Shown here: positions 33,556 to 42,852 of the stretch, one piece after another | Numbering within the stretch: the stretch's first letter is position 1 | Layout of the letters: each line of letters opens with the position of its first letter | Assembly (NCBI GenBank): GCA_017524385.1 | Contig: JAFWSS010000195.1 | Coordinates: forward strand, 1 to 52,228 | Reading direction: 5' to 3' | Source: Prevotella sp. | GTDB lineage: Bacteria > Bacteroidota > Bacteroidia > Bacteroidales > Bacteroidaceae | Length of the DNA stretch: 52,228 nt | The notes under the pieces: model-generated | What the model saw: the letters and a program-made list of their open reading frames with translations, nothing else | The model's database searches: none | What the model was told of the DNA's origin: nothing | Made by a program: the position numbers and the translations under genes

Positions 33556-34557
33556 ATGAGACATTTTCTTCCCATCATCTCCATGCTGCTTCTGATGTCG
33601 TGCGGTGTGGATAGCAACCATTTCAAGTTGTCTGGTCGTTTTCTGAACATGAACCAAGGAGAGTTTTATGTCTATAGTCCAGAAGGCGGCATCGACGGAA
33701 TCGACACGATTCATGTCGTAGGCGGCCGTTTCACTTATGAGCGTCCTTGCGACCGTAAAATGACCCTGATGCTTGTGTTCCCCAACTTCTCCCAGCAACC
33801 GATTTTCGCCGAGCCGGGGAAGTCTGTTGAAATCAAGTCTGACGCCTCCAATATGAAAGAGATGGAGGTCAATGGTACCGAGTCAAACGAACTGATGACC
33901 AAGTTCCGCTTGCAAACGGCACACATCGCCCCACCCGACATCACACCGAAGGCAGCAAAATTCATCGAGTCGCATTTGGACTCCCCGGTGAGTCTATACC
34001 TGCTTCGCACCTATTTCATCCAAACACCCCACCCCGACTACGCTCAGGCAGCGAAGTTGACAACAAAGATGTTGAAGAAACAGCCCAAGAACGGCACCCT
34101 CATCATCGTCCAGCAGCAACTCAACCAGTTGTCCCATGGTGTTGCAGGAGCGCCAATGGCACATTTCAGCGGTCCTGGCATCGATGGCGGCACAGTGAGC
34201 GAGCAAGACCTAGGCGACGACGTCGCCGTGCTGTGCACCTGGAGCAGTTGGAACTACATCAGCCAGGACATGCAGCGGATGCTGCGCCGCAAACTACGTT
34301 CTTCAGGCGGACGCCTTCACCTGGTGAGTGTCTGCATCGACACCGACAAAAGCGCCTGCCTGAAGACGATGAAGCGCGACACCCTCTCATGGCCTTGCAT
34401 CTTCGACGGAAAACTCTTCGACAGTCCGATCATGCAACAGACAGGACTTGCCGACGTGCCAGACAACATCGTCTACCACCATGGGAAGGTCGTGGCCAGG
34501 AGCCTGAACAACAACGACCTGTCGAAGGAACTGGATGAATTGTTGAAAAAAGACTGA
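33556..34557 (+). CDS. DUF4369/thioredoxin-like lipoprotein without CxxC
   Basis: The 333-residue protein has a short lipoprotein signal (ISMLLLMSCGVD, Cys ~16). An N-terminal DUF4369-like beta domain (FKLSGRFLNMNQGEFYVYS) is followed by a helical linker and a thioredoxin-like C-terminal domain. At the place where redox-active members have WASWCGPC, this protein reads WSSWNYIS, so both active-site Cys are missing. The remaining fold is recognisable (LHLVSVCIDTD, WPCIFDG, TGLADVPDNIVYHHGKVVAR). It is probably a periplasmic protein with a structural or binding role, not a disulfide reductase. Confidence 0.83.
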   Translation: MRHFLPIISMLLLMSCGVDSNHFKLSGRFLNMNQGEFYVYSPEGGIDGIDTIHVVGGRFTYERPCDRKMTLMLVFPNFSQQPIFAEPGKSVEIKSDASNMKEMEVNGTESNELMTKFRLQTAHIAPPDITPKAAKFIESHLDSPVSLYLLRTYFIQTPHPDYAQAAKLTTKMLKKQPKNGTLIIVQQQLNQLSHGVAGAPMAHFSGPGIDGGTVSEQDLGDDVAVLCTWSSWNYISQDMQRMLRRKLRSSGGRLHLVSVCIDTDKSACLKTMKRDTLSWPCIFDGKLFDSPIMQQTGLADVPDNIVYHHGKVVARSLNNNDLSKELDELLKKD

Positions 34558-34600
34558 AAGACAAGTTGGGGGAGCAGTCAAAGTAGTACAACGTCTTTTG

Positions 34601-34978
34601 TCAATATTTCCGGAATTTCCACTGCCGCTGCCCTTTGCTGAGCACTATTTTGTCATTGGAGAGAGCTTCGATTCTCAGGCGAATGTCGCCGAAGGGTTGG
34701 AATCCGAAGGACTTTTCCACGATGGCGGTGTCCGACGGCACGCCATAGATGGAGAGGCATTGTATGAAAAGGCTGTCGCCTACATGCTGGAACTTTCCAT
34801 ACACCTCGCCCTCCGAGATGGAGCGGAACAAGGTCAGCGACCCCGAGAAACTCACATATTTCGTGTCTGAGTCCGCCAAACGCCACTGACCGAACAAGTC
34901 GCCCGCCTCGCCACCTTCCTGGCAAGAAACCAAGAGGAGGAGGGAGAGGGCTATGATGGTATTAAAGAATCTTGCCAT
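34601..34978 (-). CDS. Small lipoprotein, lipocalin-like
   Basis: The 125-residue product has a lipoprotein signal (IIALSLLLLVSCQEGG, Cys ~19) and a short beta-rich body beginning LFGQWRLADSDTKYVSFSG and ending IVLSKGQRQWKFRKY, resembling the small lipocalin-like domains common in Bacteroidetes. The start overlaps the end of the Wzi-like gene by 17 bases, so they are translated together. No specific function can be given. Confidence 0.8.
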   Translation of the reverse strand: MARFFNTIIALSLLLLVSCQEGGEAGDLFGQWRLADSDTKYVSFSGSLTLFRSISEGEVYGKFQHVGDSLFIQCLSIYGVPSDTAIVEKSFGFQPFGDIRLRIEALSNDKIVLSKGQRQWKFRKY

Positions 34979-36506
34979 GGAAACCGACTTTTAAGTTGAA
35001 CGTGTGACAATCGCCGTAGATGTTCCCCTTGTCGAACGCATAAGCGGCGGCAAAGCGCCATGGGCCGAGGTCATAGACCCCTTGCACCATGGCATCGAAG
35101 GAGTGATGCTTGACGGGGAGCGGTGCGGAGTAGGTGCCCCATCCCTCACGATAAGACCCTTTGACGAGATAGGACAGGTGGTTGGCTATCTCGCCATCGA
35201 CCCCCAGGTGCCACGCCTTCACGCGGTTGTCGCGGAACGACATCAACCCGTCGTTGTTGTATATGGGTGAGGTGATGAGCGCATTGCCCGGCGTCATGCC
35301 ATAGTGTGAATAGGCAACATAGAACATATGGTTGTAGTAGTTGTCGTTGCCGACGACGAAATCATCCACTTGGCTGCGCACAGGCTCAGGGTAGTCGCCA
35401 CTATCCCAATGGAGGGGTCCCGACTGGTTGGTGGTCTGGAAATACTCCACCACAGCCTTCCTCACCAGCTGCCGTCCAGCCCTCTTGTTGTCGTATTGCA
35501 GCCCCCACAACCCGTCCCAGCCGTTGCCTTTTCGTATGCCGGAGCCATCCTCGAACGGGTTGTCGAGATAAGCCTGGAGGAGATGATCATTGTCGATGTT
35601 CCAACCCACCTGCAGGGTCATTGAACCAAGATGGTTGCCAAAGACCCAGTCTTCCAACACGTCGTTCTCATAGTAATTCTTGTCACCAAAGGATGCGATG
35701 ACATCAAAGAAAGATTTTGGTTTCACAGGCTTCTTGGATGCCACCAACTCCCCGTTCACGGTTTTATACCCCGTGCCGCCAAACTGCACTGCATGTTCCA
35801 CGCCGGCGACGACAAAGAAGCGTTTGGCTGGGTTGGTGCGGAAATACAGATGCTTCTGATGGGCATAGGCACCGGTGGCATACCCCCAGTTGACGCCGCC
35901 TCCCCGACGGAACGCCTCCTCACGATAACCGCTGTCGGTGAACTTGCCATAGCCGAAGTCGAAATGCGCCTGCAGCCATCCCTTCGTGAACGGTATGGTC
36001 CAGAACCCGTTGGTTCCGACATGCACCTTTGGCACCGGTTTGGCGTTGATGCCGTTGGCGAACAAACCGGAAGACAGTTGCTCATCGCGCAACGCCGTCT
36101 TCTCCTCACGACTTCCAACCTCTATGAAAAACGCCTTGTAAGCCAGGTTGGCATAGCACTGTTGCAAGAAGGTGTGATGGTCTGCGTGAACGGAAGCGAT
36201 GGCATCCACAGCAGCCGTGAGAGAGAGGTTGCTCGTGAACGGATGGTCCACTTTCACTGCGCCACGCACATAGGCCGTGTTGGAACGTGTGCCCAACACA
36301 TGGTGGCGGTTGGTGACCAACTGGAATGCCGTGAAATCGCCCGTCCCCACCGCCGTCTCGGCAGCGAGGTCGTAGGTGATGCTGGTTGCCAGCGTGTCCT
36401 CACATGGTGTGTCCAGCGCAGTCATTGGCACGAGATTGCCTTGTGCTTGGCAAGGAAGGGCAAGCAAGAGGCAGGAGGCAAGCCCCAAGAAAAACTGCAT
36501 CCTCAT
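34962..36506 (-). CDS. Wzi-like capsule assembly / outer-membrane barrel protein
   Basis: The 514-residue protein has a signal peptide (LGLASCLLLALPCQAQ) and an alternating beta-strand pattern with many aromatic residues, ending in HTFNLKVGFHGKIL. It resembles Bacteroidetes Wzi-family proteins: LGSMTLQVGWNIDNDHLLQAY, WDGLWGLQYD, NQSGPLHWDS, GNDNYYNHMFYVAYSHYGM, ISPIYNNDGLMSFRDNRVKAWHLG. Wzi is an outer-membrane lectin that anchors capsule to the surface. No capsule cluster is seen in the window. It lies 37 bases behind the RyR/FGE gene on the same strand, so it may share the kinase operon's transcript, or may have a promoter in the short gap. Confidence 0.8.
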   Translation of the reverse strand: MRMQFFLGLASCLLLALPCQAQGNLVPMTALDTPCEDTLATSITYDLAAETAVGTGDFTAFQLVTNRHHVLGTRSNTAYVRGAVKVDHPFTSNLSLTAAVDAIASVHADHHTFLQQCYANLAYKAFFIEVGSREEKTALRDEQLSSGLFANGINAKPVPKVHVGTNGFWTIPFTKGWLQAHFDFGYGKFTDSGYREEAFRRGGGVNWGYATGAYAHQKHLYFRTNPAKRFFVVAGVEHAVQFGGTGYKTVNGELVASKKPVKPKSFFDVIASFGDKNYYENDVLEDWVFGNHLGSMTLQVGWNIDNDHLLQAYLDNPFEDGSGIRKGNGWDGLWGLQYDNKRAGRQLVRKAVVEYFQTTNQSGPLHWDSGDYPEPVRSQVDDFVVGNDNYYNHMFYVAYSHYGMTPGNALITSPIYNNDGLMSFRDNRVKAWHLGVDGEIANHLSYLVKGSYREGWGTYSAPLPVKHHSFDAMVQGVYDLGPWRFAAAYAFDKGNIYGDCHTFNLKVGFHGKIL

Positions 36507-36543
36507 CGTCTATCTTCTTTAAATTCCATTGTTCCCATGTTTT

Positions 36544-39500
36544 TTAACTCTTGATAATATTGTCAGCCTGGTTGTTTTTCCTTGCTTCCATCATTGCTTC
36601 ATATTCAGCGTATGCTTCCACACTTAGCACAAGCCTGAAACCGATATCGTTTCCTTTATGGTCTAGCGGCCAGTCGCAGCAATTGGTGACCCTGCATTCA
36701 CCGGGTGCAGACCTCCAACTCCCCCCCTTGAGGATTTTTGTACAGTCTTCAGCCCACCAGTCCTTGCACCATTCCCACACATTGCCGCACATGTCGTATA
36801 ATTTGTTTTCGTTAGGTTCCTTACCTTTGACAGGATTGGTGCATTTAGTGATTCCGTTGTGCCACGCCACCGCATCGGGGCCTTTTTCTTTTGAAATAGT
36901 CCCGCTATAGATGGGATATCCATCAGTGTCATTGGTGTTTTCGCCGCCCCCCTTGGCTGCGAATTCCCATTGTGACTCCGTAGGCAGGCAGAAGAGTTTG
37001 TCTTCACTCAATAGAGACTGGAATTCTTTTCTGAAAAACTCATTGATTTTCTCAATAAAGGCCAAGGCATCGTCATAGGACACCTTTTCCACAGGCAAGT
37101 CACGCCCTTTGTGCTCAGAGGGATTGTATCCCATGAATGCATTCCATTGCCTTTGTGTCAATGGTGCTTCTGCCATCCAGAATGCAGACATCTCTATGAT
37201 GTTGGAGAAGGCGTTTCTTTCCCTGGGAGTTGTTGTGATGGTGTTGGTGCCGTCAAACAAGGTCTTTTCGCCCACGCCCATGCGGAATTGTCCACTCTCA
37301 ATCTTTCGCAACTGTTTCAATATCTGGTAGAAGATCCTGTATTTTTCCGTTTCTTGCTCTTTCACCTCGGAATCGTCTTTCTCAAAAGAATAAGGGAGCA
37401 TCAGCCTGAATCCCAGGTCGGCAGATTTGTAATCCAAATGCCAATGGCGGCTCCATCGTCCCTCCGCATTAGAAAGGTCACATTCCTTTTTGCTAAACTT
37501 CCAACTTCCGCCCAAGAAAAAGAAGGTGTCGCCCAATCGGTCGGCAGCGGTGCGCGACCATTCCCATACATTTCCAAGCATGTCGAACAACCCGAAATCA
37601 TTTTTCTCTTTTTGACACACTTCGTGCGTCCCATTGGCATGTCTGTCATGATACCATGCTTGTCTTTCTATCACGCCATTGTCTTGGTAAAAAGAAGCGG
37701 GATGCCCGGCAAGTGCGGCATAAAGCCATTCTTCTTTGCTTGGGAGCGAGAAATGCAATCCCGTCCTGTCATACAAGATGACAAGGAAGTCTTCAATGTT
37801 TTCTTTCGACACCATTTCCACCGGGCGCTCCTTGCCTTTGTATTGCGAGGGATTGTTCTTGGCGCCCATCACCTCTTCCCACAGCCCTTGTGTCACAGGA
37901 TAAGCACCCATCCATATGGCCTGCATTTTCTTGTTACCTTTCGGACGATTTTCGTCATCGTTGTTGTCTTTTGTCCTAACCAATTTTCCGGCAGGGATGC
38001 ACACCATGTCACGGATGTATTCGTATGTCTTTCTCCATTCCCTTTTCTTGTTGTCTTTGACAGGCGCCAAAATCTTTCTGCATCTTATCTCGCTCTCTCT
38101 TCTGTGAAACCTAAGCCTGAGCAGGTTGCGTATGATGCGGCTGTCGTTCATCAAAGTCTTGTCCACCATGGCCAACGTTTCATAGGAGCAGATGTCGAGG
38201 TGGGCACGTTTCTTCCTTTTGAGATATTCTTTCCTGATTTTCCTTTTCTTGTCATCATCCAGATTGAGGAAATAAGCCATCTCGTCATCGTATAGAGGGC
38301 GATATCCCAAAGTCAGCCTTTCTGTAAGCCATCTGTTATGCTCCGCTTTTGACAACAGAAGTATCATTTCGTCATTGTTGAGTGCCGTGTTGCATTCTTC
38401 ATTTGAAGAAAAGACAGAAAGGCCAGCCGACCTTAGTTTGGAGGAGAAACTATCTATCAAGTTGATGTTCGACATCTTGTTTACAATTCCCTCTTCCGAC
38501 CATAATTCGTTGATATAGTTGATGAAGAAGTCGATGTTGCCTTTGCTGTATTGCAAGTTGCCTTTCATATATGTGGCGAGGGCGAGTTTTGCCAGGATGT
38601 TGTCAAACATGGTTTCCTTGTAGCAATCCTCCTGCATGCCGAAAGGTTTCAGTTTCTCATATCGTTTCCATTCAGTCTCGCCAGTTGCCACTTTTTGTGT
38701 CAGGTCGAAACTGTTCTGCTGATAGACAAGCACTTGAAGCACCTTTTTCATGATGCTCTCTGGAAAATACAAAGCCATGGCAATCGACTTGGCCGGATTG
38801 TTCAAGCATACCGCCACCGTGCATGTCTTCTTGCCATCGTTCACGCAATCTTCCATATAGTCCAGTATCTCTTTCGAGGCCACATTGCCTTCTATGAACT
38901 CCCATTGAATATCCATGAAGTTCCCTCCACTTCCGAGGTGATGGTAGGGTGAGTTTTCGTCACACATGGGGTCGATGTCCTCGTCATTCTCCTCTTCCCA
39001 TCTTTTTATCCTCTCTCCCTTCTTGCATTTGAGGGTTCTGTGCCGGCATAATGCAAAAAGTGCGGAGAAACGCTCTTCAAGGAATTCTCCCTCTCGTGTT
39101 GCTTGCTCATCGATGAAGGTGATGGTTGTGCGGCATCCTTTCGTGTGATAGTTGGGAAGGTGTATCAACAATGCCGCTTGCAGAGCCAAGGCCGTGCCCA
39201 TCTGGTTCATGCCCACGACGAACAAATGTACGGACATGTCGCTGTCGCATGATATTCCAACATATCTGTTGGTTTGTTCATCCTTGTAGCAGTCCAAGGG
39301 AAGGTATCTTTGTACAGAAGACTCGTCAACCCTGTTGCCAGGGATGATGGCATAGTTGTCCACCAGCACTTTCTTGGCCCAAATCTCATGGATGTTGAAA
39401 GGTAGGAACTCCACGTCTTCATTGAGTTTCTTGTAGATATGTGTCGATTTGAATATCGTGTATGTGCTTTGGTATTCAAAATTCACATGGCACCTGAGTT

Positions 39501-40326
39501 TCTGCCCAATCCAGCACTTTTTCTTCTTTTTTGGCAGTTTCTCGCAATAGCGTGAGATCAGTTCCAAGCATTTCATGCTGTATGAGTCATGATCCTGCTC
39601 GTCCTTGTCGCTCATGTCTTCTCCAAGAATGTAGACTTCCTTCGCCCTTTCAAGTTCCAGGTCCTTGATATCCTCATATATGGTTCTGTCTCCGAAATAA
39701 AAGACCACCTTTTCCTCGTCTATCCTGTTTAGTTTCAGTTCCAACTTGAACCTTTCCTTCTCGACTTCGTTTTTCGTCTGTATCAGGACATATTTCACAT
39801 CAGGCCTTCGCAACGACTTTTTTGCGATGGTGGCAGCCTGTTCGTTCACTCCGATGATTACAATATAGTCTTTGAAGAAAAAGCGGTTGTACCAGTTGTT
39901 GTTGTAGCGTATGAGTCCATTCCTCCATTTCTCGGCTCTCCGTGAATTGTAACTCACAAGTGATGAGACAAACAGCCCAGAAAGGCAGAAAATGCCTCCA
40001 AAAGCACATAAGGCAGCGATGATGGCGCCTTTGGTGTTGGCAAGTGGAATGTTTCCCGGGTCTGCAAATTGGCAGATGATGGCCCACCAAAGATTGCTTT
40101 CGTGTTGACTGCTGTTGTTGATGATGTCTTCTGCCTTGATGGAAAAGATTTCAGAAATGAATATGAAAGCCACGACAAACAAGATGGTGTATATGATGGG
40201 CTGTATATACCATTTCCCGTCAGCTCGATAGATGTTCCTATGACGCTCGACAGGAAACAAGATGGCTTTTCCAAACTGTTCCGCTTTCCTTTTGGCTGTA
40301 TTAAGGATGTCTTGCTTGTTGAGCAT
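36544..40326 (-). CDS. Membrane protein: two Rossmann-like domains, RyR domain, two FGE/SUMF1-like domains
   Basis: The 1260-residue protein has two N-terminal membrane helices (~42-62 and ~100-124). A Rossmann/TrkA-N-like domain begins at FKDYIVIIGVNEQAATIAKKSL (~151), and a second at VHLFVVGMNQMGTALALQAAL (~366). A RyR-type signature AEHNRWLTERLTLGYRP lies at 661-677. Two FGE/SUMF1-like domains follow: ~770-980 (WMGAYPVTQGLWEEVMG, FDMLGNVWEWS, GGSWKF) and ~1005-1235 (FWMAEAPLTQRQWNAFMG, YDMCGNVWEWC, GGSWRS, DIGFRLVL). Neither copy keeps the first of the two Cys needed for formylglycine formation, so they are probably binding modules. The shape suggests a membrane sensor or effector gated by nucleotide or ion state and by kinases encoded 13 bases upstream. 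No precise function is known. Confidence 0.85.
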   Translation of the reverse strand: MLNKQDILNTAKRKAEQFGKAILFPVERHRNIYRADGKWYIQPIIYTILFVVAFIFISEIFSIKAEDIINNSSQHESNLWWAIICQFADPGNIPLANTKGAIIAALCAFGGIFCLSGLFVSSLVSYNSRRAEKWRNGLIRYNNNWYNRFFFKDYIVIIGVNEQAATIAKKSLRRPDVKYVLIQTKNEVEKERFKLELKLNRIDEEKVVFYFGDRTIYEDIKDLELERAKEVYILGEDMSDKDEQDHDSYSMKCLELISRYCEKLPKKKKKCWIGQKLRCHVNFEYQSTYTIFKSTHIYKKLNEDVEFLPFNIHEIWAKKVLVDNYAIIPGNRVDESSVQRYLPLDCYKDEQTNRYVGISCDSDMSVHLFVVGMNQMGTALALQAALLIHLPNYHTKGCRTTITFIDEQATREGEFLEERFSALFALCRHRTLKCKKGERIKRWEEENDEDIDPMCDENSPYHHLGSGGNFMDIQWEFIEGNVASKEILDYMEDCVNDGKKTCTVAVCLNNPAKSIAMALYFPESIMKKVLQVLVYQQNSFDLTQKVATGETEWKRYEKLKPFGMQEDCYKETMFDNILAKLALATYMKGNLQYSKGNIDFFINYINELWSEEGIVNKMSNINLIDSFSSKLRSAGLSVFSSNEECNTALNNDEMILLLSKAEHNRWLTERLTLGYRPLYDDEMAYFLNLDDDKKRKIRKEYLKRKKRAHLDICSYETLAMVDKTLMNDSRIIRNLLRLRFHRRESEIRCRKILAPVKDNKKREWRKTYEYIRDMVCIPAGKLVRTKDNNDDENRPKGNKKMQAIWMGAYPVTQGLWEEVMGAKNNPSQYKGKERPVEMVSKENIEDFLVILYDRTGLHFSLPSKEEWLYAALAGHPASFYQDNGVIERQAWYHDRHANGTHEVCQKEKNDFGLFDMLGNVWEWSRTAADRLGDTFFFLGGSWKFSKKECDLSNAEGRWSRHWHLDYKSADLGFRLMLPYSFEKDDSEVKEQETEKYRIFYQILKQLRKIESGQFRMGVGEKTLFDGTNTITTTPRERNAFSNIIEMSAFWMAEAPLTQRQWNAFMGYNPSEHKGRDLPVEKVSYDDALAFIEKINEFFRKEFQSLLSEDKLFCLPTESQWEFAAKGGGENTNDTDGYPIYSGTISKEKGPDAVAWHNGITKCTNPVKGKEPNENKLYDMCGNVWEWCKDWWAEDCTKILKGGSWRSAPGECRVTNCCDWPLDHKGNDIGFRLVLSVEAYAEYEAMMEARKNNQADNIIKS

Positions 40327-40339
40327 GGTCTGTTGGTTG

Positions 40340-42829
40340 TTATTGGTTGTAATTGAGCATATAGATTCCTATGGTTTCCAAAATCAGGAACCCCCAGGTG
40401 ATGCAAGAATGCAAGAATTTACTTTTCATTCCTACGCAAAGGAAGATGAGCACGGCGCCACATACCCATAAAAGAGCGAGGGTGCCAATGGCTGGATAAT
40501 GGTATTCAGGGTTGAACCAGGTCCATGCCCACCACAGCAAGGGGTAGAGGACCTGAAGGAAAAATCCGATCACCGTCATGCATCCGGGGGTGTCGTCATC
40601 CTTTTCTTTCAGCCCCTCCAACTTCTTCTTGGCGAATTCACTTCCTTGTGCCGCAGCTTTTTCATACCAAGTTTGTGCCTGGCTTAAATCTTTTTCCACG
40701 CCTTCGCCGAGTTCCAGCATCGACGCAAGACTGAGCATGGCTTGGGTATCTCCTTTCTTCGCCGCCGTTCCAAACCATTTGAATGCTTCGGAAAGGTTCT
40801 TCGGTTTGCCATTGCGTCCCATGTAGTAGTCCTTTCCCAATTCGCACATCTGGCTTGGTGTCATCCCTGCTCCTTCCACGTAGTTGCTTGGCTTGGGCTC
40901 GCTTTTCTTGTTGCCCAGTTTCAGTTCCTTGAGTCTTTTCTTCGCCTCTTCGTCACCTTGTGCAGTTGCTTTTTCATACCAGTAGCGGGCGTGTGACAGG
41001 TTCTTTTTCGTTCCAAAGCCGTTCTCATACATCTGGGCAAGAAGGTATTGCCCGTAAGCATTTCCTTTCTTGGCAGACTTTTCATACCATTCCAGGGCTT
41101 TCGCGTAGTCTTTTTTCACGCCATAGCCATGCTGGTACATCAGTCCGAGATTATACTGTCCGGAAGCATTTCCTTGTTCGGCTGCCAGTTGGAACCATTT
41201 TACTGCTTCATTATAGTCCTTTGTCACGCCAAAGGCGTTCTTATACATGTTGCCAAGATTGTTCTGTGCTACGGCATTCCCTTTCTCCGCGGCTTTACGA
41301 TACCACTTTATGGCCTCTGCATAGTTGGTTTTCTTTCCTTTCCGTCCATAGAAGTAATCGTTTCCCAACTCGTTCATCTGCGATGAAGTCAGCCTCGCTT
41401 CGTTCTCGTCGCTGCCTTGCCTGGGCACGTCGATTTGGAGAAGTTCCTGAAGTTTCTTCTTGGCTTCTTTCCCTCCTTGGTCGGCAGCCTTCTTGTACCA
41501 AAAACGTGCCATGGCCAGGTTCTTTTCCATGCCCAAACCGTTTTCATACATCTGTGCAAGATGGAATTGTGAATTGGCATGTCCTCGTTTTGCCGCTTTC
41601 TTATACCATTCTGCCGCTCCTTCTAAATCAACCTCCGTACCTTCGCCCCTTTCATACATCCGGGCAAGTTGGAATTGCGCATTAAGATGCTCTTCTTCTG
41701 CCGCCATTGAATACCATTTCAAGGCTTCTGCGTAGTTCTTCTTCTTGCCTTTCCAACCATAATAGTAATTATTTCCCAAATCGTTCTTTTGTTGCGATGT
41801 AAGCCCCGCTCCATTCTCTTTCTTGCCTGGTTTGGACTCGTCTTTCTTTTCCAGAGGTTTGTTTCCCTGGTTCTGAACCTTGGGGGCGTCTTTCTTTCTT
41901 GCTTCCTGCTTTGCAGGTTTGGTCTCCCACTTGCAGACTTCCCCCATGAAAGCGGCGACAGACTGGAATCTGTCTTTCTTGGTAGGCATCATGGCCTTTG
42001 CGATGCTGACAGCGAGCCCGTCGCTGACACCACGTACCTGCAACTCATAGAGTGGGAAGCCATCGTTGAGGATGTCGGAAGCATACGGGGGTGTCATTCC
42101 AGTGAGCATTTTGTACAGGGTGCCTCCCAGAGCATAGACATCCATGGTGACAGGGAAATCCTTGGCATTGCCTTTCTTGAATTGGATTTGCTCGATGGGA
42201 GCATATCCCGGCGTGCCTCCTCCCACCGTGGTGCTTGTCTCTGGTTTACCATTTTCATCGTATTGCTTGGAAAGGCCGAAGTCGATCAAGACGGCATCCC
42301 TTTTCTCACGCATCATGACGTTGCCAGGCTTGAGGTCGAGGTGCAGCATTTGCTTGTCGTGCATGAAGGAGAGAGCCTCACCTATTTGCTTCGCTATCCT
42401 GATGGCCTCGTTGGTGTCGAGCCTTCCCTTTTCATTGATGTAGTCTTCAAGACTTCCGCCGCCGATGAACTCCATGGAAAAATAGACGGTGTTGTTGGCA
42501 GGGAAGGCTTCCAGCACATTGATGATGTGCTTGTGCTGTAATTTACCCAAGTTCTGAGCCTCTTGGATGAATTTCTCCCTGTATTTGACGAAGTTCTTAA
42601 TGTTGCTGCCGCAGATCACTGTTGTGCCATCGCTGCCTCGGTTGTTGATTTCATGCATGAAGAATTCCTTGATGGCCACCTTCATATTGGTATCGATGGC
42701 CCCCAGTCCCCCGGCAATTTTCACCGATGCGAGGTAAGTGATGCCAAAACCTCCTTGTCCCAGTTTCTTGACAATCTTGTATTGGAATTTCTCTCCCTTG
42801 AGTATCGTGCCTTCTGGTAGTGCGCTCAT
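40340..42829 (-). CDS. Ser/Thr protein kinase with Sel1 repeats and C-terminal membrane helices
   Basis: The 829-residue protein has a complete eukaryote-like kinase domain (~1-300): GQGGFG loop (25-30), Lys54 in VAIKEFF, HLDLKPGN (Asp165), DFG (183-185) and GYAPIEQ for the APE segment. A charged linker (~304-345) is followed by about nine Sel1/TPR-like repeats (~350-735) in three blocks, each opening with a LGNDYFYGRKGKKTNYAEA-like variant. The tail has 3 hydrophobic helices (FFLQVLYPLLWWAWTWF, LALLWVCGAVLIFLCVG, WGFLILETIGIYML). The kinase faces the cytoplasm. It is 22 bases downstream of the dual-kinase gene and 13 bases upstream of the RyR/FGE gene. The kinase domain closely resembles the second domain of the neighbour, so they come from a duplication. 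Confidence 0.9.
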   Translation of the reverse strand: MSALPEGTILKGEKFQYKIVKKLGQGGFGITYLASVKIAGGLGAIDTNMKVAIKEFFMHEINNRGSDGTTVICGSNIKNFVKYREKFIQEAQNLGKLQHKHIINVLEAFPANNTVYFSMEFIGGGSLEDYINEKGRLDTNEAIRIAKQIGEALSFMHDKQMLHLDLKPGNVMMREKRDAVLIDFGLSKQYDENGKPETSTTVGGGTPGYAPIEQIQFKKGNAKDFPVTMDVYALGGTLYKMLTGMTPPYASDILNDGFPLYELQVRGVSDGLAVSIAKAMMPTKKDRFQSVAAFMGEVCKWETKPAKQEARKKDAPKVQNQGNKPLEKKDESKPGKKENGAGLTSQQKNDLGNNYYYGWKGKKKNYAEALKWYSMAAEEEHLNAQFQLARMYERGEGTEVDLEGAAEWYKKAAKRGHANSQFHLAQMYENGLGMEKNLAMARFWYKKAADQGGKEAKKKLQELLQIDVPRQGSDENEARLTSSQMNELGNDYFYGRKGKKTNYAEAIKWYRKAAEKGNAVAQNNLGNMYKNAFGVTKDYNEAVKWFQLAAEQGNASGQYNLGLMYQHGYGVKKDYAKALEWYEKSAKKGNAYGQYLLAQMYENGFGTKKNLSHARYWYEKATAQGDEEAKKRLKELKLGNKKSEPKPSNYVEGAGMTPSQMCELGKDYYMGRNGKPKNLSEAFKWFGTAAKKGDTQAMLSLASMLELGEGVEKDLSQAQTWYEKAAAQGSEFAKKKLEGLKEKDDDTPGCMTVIGFFLQVLYPLLWWAWTWFNPEYHYPAIGTLALLWVCGAVLIFLCVGMKSKFLHSCITWGFLILETIGIYMLNYNQ

Positions 42830-42852
42830 GGCTTGAATAATTTTGGATGTTC

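Noticed and set aside
37111-38295. 394-codon plus-strand frame opposite the FGE-like region
   Set aside because: Product has no recognisable domain and the opposite strand has two strong FGE-like matches.
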